A stretch of DNA of 64,000 nucleotides, taken from the NCBI RefSeq assembly GCF_002159625.1, contig NZ_NFIZ01000012.1:20061-84060 (forward strand). The letters are read 5' to 3'. Positions within the stretch are counted from its first letter, which is position 1. Each line of letters opens with the position of its first letter. A model generated the notes under the pieces. The model was not told the DNA's origin, made no database searches, and saw nothing but the letters and a program-made list of their open reading frames with translations. This DNA comes from Olsenella sp. An285 (GTDB taxonomy: Bacteria; Actinomycetota; Coriobacteriia; Coriobacteriales; Atopobiaceae). Positions 58,153-64,000 of the stretch are shown here, in pieces. Position numbers and translations under genes: made by a program.

Positions 58153-58638
58153 CTATGCCTGGTCATGCTCCAGCTTGTCCTCGTCCACGAGCTCGTCGAT
58201 GGCGAGAAGCTCCTCGGGCGTGGTGGCGGCCTTCAGCTTCTCGACGACGGAGTCGTCGGTGAGGATGGCGTAGAGGCGCTGCATGTTGGCGAAGTGCTCG
58301 GACTGGTTGGTGGAGCAGAGCGTGAAGAAGATCTGCGCGTCCTTCTCGGGGTCGTCCTTGTCAAAGTGGACGGGCTCGGAGACGCGCATGAAGCCGATCG
58401 CGGTGCCGTTACAGCCGGTGGCATTCTCCGTGGAGTGGGGCATGGCCACACCCGGGATGAGCACGATGTAGGGACCGTGCTTCTCCACGCACTGGACGAT
58501 CTCCTCGGCGTAGATGGGCTCCACGGTGCCGTCCGCCTCAAGTGGCTTGCAGCAGGCGCGGATGGCGTCGCGCCAGTCGTCGATGGGCTCATCGACGAAG
58601 GCATAGTGCTTCTTCTCGTAGATTTCCTTGAGCAGCAT
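58153..58638 (-). CDS. ulaC: Ascorbate-type PTS EIIA component
   Basis: The 161-residue protein is of the mannitol/fructose EIIA fold: IPGVAMPHSTENATGCNGTAIGFMRVSEPV, with the phosphorylated His68 in AMPHS. It receives phosphate from HPr. As the first gene of the operon and the only EIIA in the window, it may serve both IIB/IIC pairs. GGAGAGGTTCCGA precedes the start. Confidence 0.92.
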   Translation of the reverse strand: MLLKEIYEKKHYAFVDEPIDDWRDAIRACCKPLEADGTVEPIYAEEIVQCVEKHGPYIVLIPGVAMPHSTENATGCNGTAIGFMRVSEPVHFDKDDPEKDAQIFFTLCSTNQSEHFANMQRLYAILTDDSVVEKLKAATTPEELLAIDELVDEDKLEHDQA

Positions 58639-58722
58639 TCGGAACCTCTCCTTTCGTCCGTGTCCCCTCTGTTCTATTTGAGCTCTGAATAGAACTTTCG
58701 GAACGCTTTGCTGACCTCATTA

Positions 58723-58872
58723 TGAACGACTTGAATTCTATTGGATTCATCTCGTTCACGTTTGCCGCTAACGGTAGCGAATTTCCCGCAAACGGTCAAA
58801 TTGCACAGCTCAATCGTTCATATTGAAATTTGTTACCAGGGAGATAGAATGAGGTAACATTCAAATCGTTCA
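58723..58872. promoter_or_regulatory. Repeated TCGTTCA sites between ulaC and the UlaR-like gene
   Basis: TCGTTCA occurs at 58752-58758, 58814-58820 and 58866-58872, and its complement TGAACGA at 58723-58729. An inverted pair TGTTACC/GGTAACA lies at 58831-58837 and 58853-58859. Several spaced copies in an AT-rich divergent gap fit a DeoR-family repressor that loops DNA, as UlaR does in E. coli. Binding is inferred. Confidence 0.55.
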
Positions 58873-58934
58873 TTCATTGGACGAGATGAGGCTCGTACAC
58901 CCGATTTGACGCGTGAGGCATGACGGAGGTGCAC

Positions 58935-59717
58935 ATGCCTAACAGGAGCGGTCGCTCCTTCGTGGAGCAGAGACGCCAGATTATCGTCGAGATTCTCGAG
59001 AGGGAGGGTCGCGCGGTCGTGAGCGACCTGGCCGACCGCCTGGGCACCTCCCCTCTCACCATACGCAGGGACCTCGCGGCGCTCGAGGAGCGCGGCGTCG
59101 TCGACCGCAGGTACGGCGAGGCCGTCATCTCCGAGTCCGCCGTGACGAGGATCGAGGGAGCTCCGTCACTCTTTGAGGCACAGAAGGACGCCATCGCCCG
59201 GCATGCCGCCACGCTCGTGACCGACAACGAGCTTCTCTTTATCAATACGAGCTCGACCGCGCTCGCCCTCATCCCTCACATCACCGCTCACGGCGTGACC
59301 GTTGTCACCAACAGCGCTCTCGCGCGCGACCTCCCCCTCCCGCCGGACGGCATGATCCTGGTCACGGGAGGCGAGGTCCGCACGCCGAGAGGCGTCCTCT
59401 CGGGGGAGTTCGCCCTGGCGAACATCCGTAGCGTCTCCGCCACGACCTGCTTCGTCGGGTGCGCGGGAATCTCCACCGTCACGGGAGTCACCTCTACCAC
59501 GCAGCAGGAGGCCACGGTCAACTCGCTCATGGTCGAGCGCTCGGACCGCATGGTCCTTCTCGCCGACTCGAGCAAGCTCGGCGTGGCAGCCGGGTTCACC
59601 TATGCTCCGCTCACGAGGGTCGCGCTTCTCATCACCGACTCCGGTGCCACGGACGAGGACGTCGAGGTCCTCAGGGAGGCCGGAGTACACGAGGTCGTGC
59701 GCGTCTCGACTACCTAG
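58935..59717 (+). CDS. ulaR: DeoR-family regulator of the ascorbate operon (UlaR-like)
   Basis: The 260-residue protein has a DeoR helix-turn-helix (VEQRRQIIVEILEREGRAVVSDLADRLGTSPLTIRRDLAALEERGVVDRRYG). A sugar-phosphate-sensing domain follows with FINTSSTALALIPHI, TVVTNSALARDL and LLADSSKLG. It is divergent from the ula operon, and the repeated sites between them point to control by this protein. ATG 58935 is preferred over the in-frame ATG 58920 because GGAGG lies six bases before it. The symbol rests on context. Confidence 0.88.
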   Translation: MPNRSGRSFVEQRRQIIVEILEREGRAVVSDLADRLGTSPLTIRRDLAALEERGVVDRRYGEAVISESAVTRIEGAPSLFEAQKDAIARHAATLVTDNELLFINTSSTALALIPHITAHGVTVVTNSALARDLPLPPDGMILVTGGEVRTPRGVLSGEFALANIRSVSATTCFVGCAGISTVTGVTSTTQQEATVNSLMVERSDRMVLLADSSKLGVAAGFTYAPLTRVALLITDSGATDEDVEVLREAGVHEVVRVSTT

Positions 59718-59825
59718 ATGACCGACAAACGACGAACAAGGTTAGGCGATTGTTTCCGACAATTTGGCGCTTTAGTCGAAAACGTGTGCGTTGTTTTGTC
59801 GATGTTCGATTGATCTTCATAGAAA

Positions 59826-59866
59826 AAGGCGAGGTCAGAGGCCATATGGGCATCAAACCTCGCCTT
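59826..59866 (+). terminator. Terminator after the UlaR-like gene
   Basis: AAGGCGAGGT and AACCTCGCCTT pair around a 20-base loop and are followed by GTTTGTTG. This is the last chromosomal feature before the integrated element. Confidence 0.7.
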
Positions 59867-59875
59867 GTTTGTTGA

Positions 59876-59920
59876 TGGTGCGCCGTCAGGGTCTCGAACC
59901 CTGGACCTTGGGATTAAAAG
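59876..59920 (-). other. Attachment site: 3' fragment of a tRNA-Lys gene
   Basis: On the minus strand the 45-base fragment reads from the anticodon loop (CTTTTAATCCC) through the T-loop GGTTCGAGACC to CGGCGCA and CCA, as in tRNA-Lys(TTT). The 5' half of the tRNA does not follow: the next bases cannot pair as acceptor or D-arm. The recombinase gene starts 166 bases away. This is the expected left junction of an element that integrates into a tRNA gene; the intact tRNA should be at the right end. Confidence 0.8.
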
Positions 59921-60085
59921 AGTTCAAATTCTTTTGTTCCCTTGTTGACGTCCTTAGACACTTCTCCAGAATAACAGCAGTTCACAGCGCCAAGCGTAGA
60001 TCATGACTGACAGTGCTAGACTCACTTTAAGAAGTGGTTTGGTACCGATTTGGTACCGGTCGCGGTACCGACTCCGGGAGTGGCG

Positions 60086-61312
60086 ATGTTCTACACGGCG
60101 GCATATCTCCAGCAGCGCAAAGACTGTAAGGGTTGGCGCGGATTCCTCGACTACAAAGACGCGGATGGCAAGCGGCGCAAGAAGTCAAAGACCATGAGCG
60201 CCACCGGCAAGCGAGCCGCAAGCGCCGAGCTGGAGGAATGGCGCGCTCAAATGGAGGCCGAGCACGAGAGGGAGCTTAAGGAAGGCCCGAAGGTTCCCCC
60301 GGTCTCATCCATCCCCGTATCCCAGTACGTCGACGATATGGTCACGAGTCTTGCCAACTCAAAAGCTATAGAGGCGTCCACCGTGTCGGGCTATCGCACT
60401 ACGGCGGGTTACATCCGTGAGGCGTTCTCAAACGTCACGATGGGCGAGCTTACGCCTGAGCAGGTCCGAGACTGGGAGGCTGGCCTCATAGGTCGCGGAC
60501 TATCATCCTCGACCGTCGGCAAAGCCCATAGACTCCTCAAGCAGGCGTTCAAGTACGCCGTCAACAGCCGCGCCCTCACGTGGAACCCGGTTGACGCCGT
60601 GAAGCCGCCCAAGCGGACAAAGAAGCACACCGGTATCAACGCTCTTGACAAGGCTGGCCGCACCCTTATTCTGAGCAAGCTCGACGGAATGGGACTTACC
60701 CCCGTAACCGTTGCTGCGCGGATAGCATTGTTCACCGGTCTGAGAGAAGCGGAGATTTGCGGCCTCCAGTGGCGCGACGTTGACCCATCCTCAAGCGTCC
60801 TTTGGGTTCGGCGATCCATCGGAACCGGCGAGGGCGGAACATATTTGAAGCTTGCCAAGACAGACAAGGCAAGGGACGTTGCCCTCCCTAAGTCGCTCGC
60901 TGCGCTGCTTGTGAGCTGGAGAGAGCGGCAGACAGAGAGATTTAGGGCCATAGGCGCGATTCTCGGCGAGGACTCGTATATCATCGGCGACCCCGTAGGC
61001 TACTACCGGCCCGGACGCCTGAGCAAGGACTGGACGGCCCTCTCGCGCGCCCTTGAGGTCAGGGGAACGGAGGGGCGTCTCGTTACGTTCCACGACCTCC
61101 GCCACACTTGGGCGACCATGTATCTTGCAGCTGGCGGGGACGTCAAGACCGCCGCAAGCAATTTGGGTCACGCCAACGCCGCTATGACGCTCAACATCTA
61201 CGCGAGCGCCGACCCCGACGCCAAGCGTCGTGCCGCCGTGATAGTGGAGGAGAACATGAGAGATAGCTCACTCGATGTCCTATCGTTCACGGGTACGAAT
61301 GGCCCAGAGTAA
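60086..61312 (+). CDS. int: Tyrosine site-specific recombinase (integrase)
   Basis: The 408-residue protein has an N-terminal AP2-like arm-binding region (GFLDYKDADGKRRKKSKTM), a SAM-like core-binding domain (about 75-165) and a catalytic domain. The catalytic set is Arg220 in TGLREAEICGLQWRD, H-x-x-R in HDLRHTWAT (336-339), His362 in NLGHANAAMT and Tyr372 in NIYASADP. ATG 60086 is chosen because GGGAG lies five bases upstream. It is the nearest gene to the tRNA-Lys junction and probably integrates and excises the element. Confidence 0.95.
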   Translation: MFYTAAYLQQRKDCKGWRGFLDYKDADGKRRKKSKTMSATGKRAASAELEEWRAQMEAEHERELKEGPKVPPVSSIPVSQYVDDMVTSLANSKAIEASTVSGYRTTAGYIREAFSNVTMGELTPEQVRDWEAGLIGRGLSSSTVGKAHRLLKQAFKYAVNSRALTWNPVDAVKPPKRTKKHTGINALDKAGRTLILSKLDGMGLTPVTVAARIALFTGLREAEICGLQWRDVDPSSSVLWVRRSIGTGEGGTYLKLAKTDKARDVALPKSLAALLVSWRERQTERFRAIGAILGEDSYIIGDPVGYYRPGRLSKDWTALSRALEVRGTEGRLVTFHDLRHTWATMYLAAGGDVKTAASNLGHANAAMTLNIYASADPDAKRRAAVIVEENMRDSSLDVLSFTGTNGPE

Positions 61313-61544
61313 GCGGAGGACAAGCTCGTCGCAACATAGTGATCGAGGACTATTGTGGGGTAGTAATACTCAACTCGAAAACACAGCGCCAGCTTGAGGA
61401 AATGCCGAGATAGAATACCTATCCCATCTTGCTCAGCAGATTATAAACAATATATTGTGTTATTTCTGACTTTGTCTTTTTGCAATTATGCGTTATTGTC
61501 CTTGCTAGTCAGCTGACCACCAAATACCAGCTAGAAAGGACTAC

Positions 61545-61745
61545 ATGGAAAACATCAGTCAGACTACCGCTCTGCCCGTCCTCCTCAGCGTAGGACAAGT
61601 TGCGCGGGACGTCCTTGGAGTCTCCGAGCGCACCGTGTACCGCATGATTGATGACGGTCAGATTAGGGCCGTCAAGGTTCGCGGCGCACTCCGCATCAAC
61701 CGCGACGCCCTCCTCGCCCAGTTCGGACTCGGGGAGGCGGTATAA
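61545..61745 (+). CDS. Excisionase-like helix-turn-helix protein
   Basis: The 66-residue protein is a single MerR/excisionase-type DNA-binding domain: LLSVGQVARDVLGVSERTVYRMIDDGQIRAVKVRGALRINRDALL. Such small proteins bind beside attachment sites and direct excision, or act as plasmid regulators. AGAAAGGAC precedes the start after an AT-rich 230-base region that probably holds the promoter. The next gene starts on the base after its stop codon. Confidence 0.85.
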   Translation: MENISQTTALPVLLSVGQVARDVLGVSERTVYRMIDDGQIRAVKVRGALRINRDALLAQFGLGEAV

Positions 61746-61973
61746 GTGGATCTCAAGACTATCGAGGAACTTGTCTCCAAGTACGAACTTATCGACTCCA
61801 AGGCCCTCTCCGCCATGTACGCACAGAACGACCGCGAGATTAAGGCCGCAGGGCTAAGGGACTTCTGCGGAATTGGGGCCCGCCGCGAGTACGTTGACAG
61901 GCGGACCCTGGAAAACAGGGCCATCCGGCGCGTTCTGGACCGACGCAAGAGGGCGTCAGGTGCCGTCCGATAA
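61746..61973 (+). CDS. Small unknown protein of the mobile element
   Basis: The 75-residue protein starts with GTG immediately after the excisionase-like gene. It is charged, largely helical by composition, with a basic C-terminus (RRTLENRAIRRVLDRRKRA). I recognise no family. Its end overlaps the next gene by 14 bases, so the genes are co-translated. Confidence 0.6.
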   Translation: MDLKTIEELVSKYELIDSKALSAMYAQNDREIKAAGLRDFCGIGARREYVDRRTLENRAIRRVLDRRKRASGAVR

Positions 61974-62469
61974 CCGACGCGGTCCCTTCTCCCGCCTATA
62001 CGGCCCGTGGCTCGACAGGCTGGCCGGGACGGGGGCGGGCCGCGCCCAGACGCTCGTTCTCCTCTGCCTCTGCGAGCGTCTGGAGTTCGACAAGCACGGC
62101 AACGCCACGGCGTGGTACCCGAGGGCGGAGCTTGCGGAGAGGCTGGAGGTGACGGAGGACTCAGTTAGCAAAGCCGTCTCCGGTCTCATAGAGAAGCGCC
62201 TCATAAGCGTGAAGAGGACCGGCCACAAGGGCAGGACGACCGTCTACAACGTGTTCCCCGGAATCCCGTGGCCGTCCCAAAGGTGCCACGGAGAGGGGCA
62301 CCAAAAGGCCCAAAGGTATCCCCAGACGGGGTGTGTAGGTACTACCCACAGGGATACCCCTAAGACATATATAGGGGGAGGGTCGGAGCCCTCCCCCTAT
62401 AAGACGGTTTTGCAGCAGCTCAAGGAGGACTTGGCTAGCGGCAAGGCCCTCACGAGGGAGAACTGGTAG
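61960..62469 (+). CDS. Winged-helix protein, probable replication or partition factor
   Basis: The 169-residue protein has a winged-helix domain at about 25-110 (AQTLVLLCLCERLEFDKHG, YPRAELAERLEVTEDSVSKAVSGLIEKRLISVKRTGHKGRTTVYNVFP), as in the N-terminal DNA-binding part of some plasmid initiators. The second half is low in recognisable structure and is encoded by DNA with strong inverted repeats. GTG 61960 is inferred from the overlap and the GAGGG upstream. The ATPase gene follows two bases after its stop. Confidence 0.65.
   Translation: MPSDNRRGPFSRLYGPWLDRLAGTGAGRAQTLVLLCLCERLEFDKHGNATAWYPRAELAERLEVTEDSVSKAVSGLIEKRLISVKRTGHKGRTTVYNVFPGIPWPSQRCHGEGHQKAQRYPQTGCVGTTHRDTPKTYIGGGSEPSPYKTVLQQLKEDLASGKALTRENW
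62314..62401 (+). repeat. Nested inverted repeats inside the winged-helix gene
   Basis: TATAGGGGGAGGG (62370-62382) and CCCTCCCCCTATA (62389-62401) are perfect 13-base arms. Just upstream GGTATCCC and GGGATACC pair across a segment containing GTAGGTACTAC. Such clustered hairpins in a replication gene may mark an origin of replication. Confidence 0.6.
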
Positions 62470-62471
62470 GC

Positions 62472-63419
62472 ATGGGAAAGAACGATGCTTGGGAGGAGTT
62501 CTCGGCGCGGTTCGGCTCCTACGAGACCGACGCCCTCGCGTTCGCCGACCCTCCGCGCGTTGTGCCGACCGGGATAGCTTCGCTGGACGCCCTACTCGTG
62601 GACGGCATGGCACCGGGCGTCCACGTCCTCATGGCCCAGCCCGGAGCGGGCAAGAGCGCGCTAGCGCTCCAGGTGTCCATGAACGTCGCCCGGGCGGGCG
62701 GAAACGTGCTCTACTGCTCCCTCGAGATGACGCGGCAACAGTGCCTCGCGAGGTGCTGCTCCTCCATCGCTAAGGCGGAGCCGGGCATCAAGGACTTCTA
62801 CTGGAGCGGCTGGGAGAGGATGGGGAGGCAGGCCCAGAGGGAGGCGTCGCGCTACCGCTTTCCAGACGATCTGGTCCGATTGGAGTTCCTGAGCACACGG
62901 CCTGCCGTGATGGCGCTAAGGGCCCTACGGGCAAACTGTCCCGGCCTCGCGTTCGCCGACGACAGGGAGGTAGACGGGATTGCCGAGCTATCGCAGGCCG
63001 CCCGGGAGGCGTCTGACGCCGGGCTGGACCTCCTCGTCGTGGACTACCTCCAACGTCTCAGGCCCCCGGAATCGGCGCGGGAGGGAGATAGGTACCGGCA
63101 GGTCACGGAGGTATCCAACGCGCTCGCCGCCTTGACCAAGGCCCTGCGCGTCCCCGCCCTCGTCATCTCCAGCATGAACCGGGAGGCTATGAACAGCGAC
63201 CGCCCAAGCATTGGAGGGGCTAGGGGGTCTGGCGACATAGAGTATGACGCCGTGACCCTCTGGCAGCTCAGGCGGGGCGGGGGGCCGACCCTCGATGACG
63301 GGAGCCGCATCGTGGAGCTTCACCTCACCAAGAACAGGCGCGGCCCCGTCACGGATGACTGCGAGCCTATACGGCTCCTCTTCGACGGCAGGCACAACAG
63401 CTTCTCAGAGTGCCCCTAG
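62472..63419 (+). CDS. DnaB/RepA-like hexameric helicase ATPase
   Basis: The 315-residue RecA-fold protein has Walker A QPGAGKSALAL (about 56-66), Walker B LLVVDYLQRL, and the DnaB-type segments VPALVISSMNREAM and RPSIGGARGSGDIEYDAVTLWQLRR, which include the arginine-finger region. It lacks the N-terminal primase-interaction domain of chromosomal DnaB. It therefore resembles plasmid RepA helicases or phage ATPases. It probably drives replication of the element after excision. Confidence 0.85.
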   Translation: MGKNDAWEEFSARFGSYETDALAFADPPRVVPTGIASLDALLVDGMAPGVHVLMAQPGAGKSALALQVSMNVARAGGNVLYCSLEMTRQQCLARCCSSIAKAEPGIKDFYWSGWERMGRQAQREASRYRFPDDLVRLEFLSTRPAVMALRALRANCPGLAFADDREVDGIAELSQAAREASDAGLDLLVVDYLQRLRPPESAREGDRYRQVTEVSNALAALTKALRVPALVISSMNREAMNSDRPSIGGARGSGDIEYDAVTLWQLRRGGGPTLDDGSRIVELHLTKNRRGPVTDDCEPIRLLFDGRHNSFSECP

Positions 63420-63439
63420 CGGGGCGGATTGGAGACACC

Positions 63440-63769
63440 ATGAACGACACCATCAAGCAGTGCGCCGACCTCCTCGGGTTCCTCGACGGAGGCACGCCTC
63501 CCGTGTTCGAGGACTACGGGGCGGAGGCGCTGTGCGCGGGCACCGTCACGGCGAACCACGGGCCGCACGGCCCCGTGACCTACGAAGCGCCCGACGCTGG
63601 CACCTACGATCTCACGACCCCGCAGGGCCGCGCCGCGTGGCAGGACAACGCGCCCGATGGCGTGAGGCGCACCATTCCCGAGGACGGGGAACCATGGCTC
63701 GACTCCGTGCTCGATACCGTCGCCGAGACCGTATCCGCATGGCTGGAGGCTCAGGGGACCGAGCTGTAA
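63440..63769 (+). CDS. Small acidic unknown protein of the mobile element
   Basis: The 109-residue protein starts MNDTIKQCADLLGFLDGG and contains TYDLTTPQGRAAWQDNAPDGVRRTI and LDSVLDTVAETVSAWLEAQ. It is acidic and soluble; I recognise no domain. GGAG precedes ATG 63440 at six bases, and the gene is 20 bases past the helicase gene. Confidence 0.6.
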   Translation: MNDTIKQCADLLGFLDGGTPPVFEDYGAEALCAGTVTANHGPHGPVTYEAPDAGTYDLTTPQGRAAWQDNAPDGVRRTIPEDGEPWLDSVLDTVAETVSAWLEAQGTEL

Positions 63770-63890
63770 CCAACCAAAGCCGACGATAGCCACTGAGAGG
63801 GCCGTTCCCGTTTATAAGGGCGCGGCCCTCCTTGCGCTCTCGCGACAGACTTCCTCGTATGACACCTCTGGACAAATGGCAGGAGCGGCA

Positions 63891-63900
63891 CCCCCCCCCC
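63891..63900. repeat. Run of ten C residues
   Basis: A ten-base homopolymer of C lies in the noncoding stretch after the last gene. Such tracts vary in length by slippage and can be phase-variable. It is followed by GTCGG/CCGAC and ATATGA/TCATAT inverted repeats up to the window end. Confidence 0.8.
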
Positions 63901-64000
63901 GCTCGCTATTTCGGAGGCGTCGGCCGGAGACCGACGGGGGCATCCAAACATATGAGGACGTCATATTTCTAAAGTTAGATTTAGTTTACTTTTTACAAAA

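Larger units (their letters stand above)
59921..64000. mobile_element. Left part of an integrated mobile element in tRNA-Lys
   Basis: The stretch from the tRNA fragment to the window end encodes a tyrosine recombinase, an excisionase-like protein, a small unknown protein, a winged-helix protein, a DnaB/RepA-like ATPase and another small protein, all on the plus strand. The gene set suggests an integrative element with a replication module (ICE/AICE-like) or a satellite. No relaxase, capsid or cargo gene is visible before the window ends. Confidence 0.78.

Noticed and set aside
59876..59955. Complete tRNA-Lys gene
   Set aside because: The 3' half is perfect, but no D-arm or 5' acceptor strand matching CGGCGCA follows on the minus strand. 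It is treated as an attachment-site fragment.

Overview
The window is GC-rich bacterial chromosome, most likely from a coriobacterium of the Olsenella/Atopobiaceae type (inference). The clues are a long pyruvate:ferredoxin oxidoreductase typical of anaerobes, an actinobacterial Ser/Thr-kinase/FHA/RodA-PBP cluster, MurT and GatD in one chain, many PTS genes and a GluQ enzyme. Almost all sequence is coding. Most start codons follow clear Shine-Dalgarno motifs, and GTG starts are frequent.

Layout. 1-12,150: a partial QueT-like transporter, a MurT-GatD fusion, nifJ, a C39-peptidase-like lipoprotein, an unrecognised gene, purH, an acetyltransferase coupled to gluQ, and tRNA-Ser and tRNA-Arg. 12,400-19,400: a deoC-manA-RmlD-like operon with a divergent GntR regulator, a small unknown gene behind tandem LexA-like boxes, serS, a small membrane protein, an S-layer-homology protein and tRNA-Leu. 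19,500-29,300: a cell-shape and signalling operon made of a kinase with a multi-spanning C-terminus, FhaA-like, FhaB-like, a PP2C phosphatase, a RodA-transpeptidase fusion and a PASTA kinase. 29,600-43,800: tRNA-Arg(CCT), purC, a two-component system, a Tat lipoprotein, a TSCPD protein, purB, argH, an accessory unknown gene, argG with an upstream arginine-rich leader ORF, glgB and a divergent TetR regulator.

43,900-59,700 is a large sugar-acid region, nearly all on the minus strand. From the promoter end it encodes an ascorbate-type PTS (IIA, IIC, IIB), a cytoplasmic beta-propeller-like protein, UlaG, UlaE, a HAD phosphatase, UlaF, a TalC-type transaldolase, a split transketolase and RpiB. 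A DeoR regulator, a second IIC/IIB pair without IIA, and a sulfatase without signal peptide follow. A divergent DeoR/UlaR-like gene sits at the promoter end. Together these would phosphorylate, open and epimerise a sugar acid and feed the pentose-phosphate pathway. The decarboxylase UlaD is absent from the window.

59,876-64,000 is the left end of an integrated mobile element. It has a 3' fragment of a tRNA-Lys gene as attachment site, a tyrosine recombinase, an excisionase-like protein, a winged-helix protein with inverted repeats in its 3' half, a DnaB/RepA-like ATPase and small unknown genes. Its right end lies outside the window.

The strongest candidates for undescribed biology are the putative arginine leader peptide of argG, the LexA-box-controlled small gene, a family of palindromes placed at stop codons, a short dispersed GGTTCTTCTCG motif, the sulfatase/PTS module and the beta-propeller protein inside the ascorbate operon.
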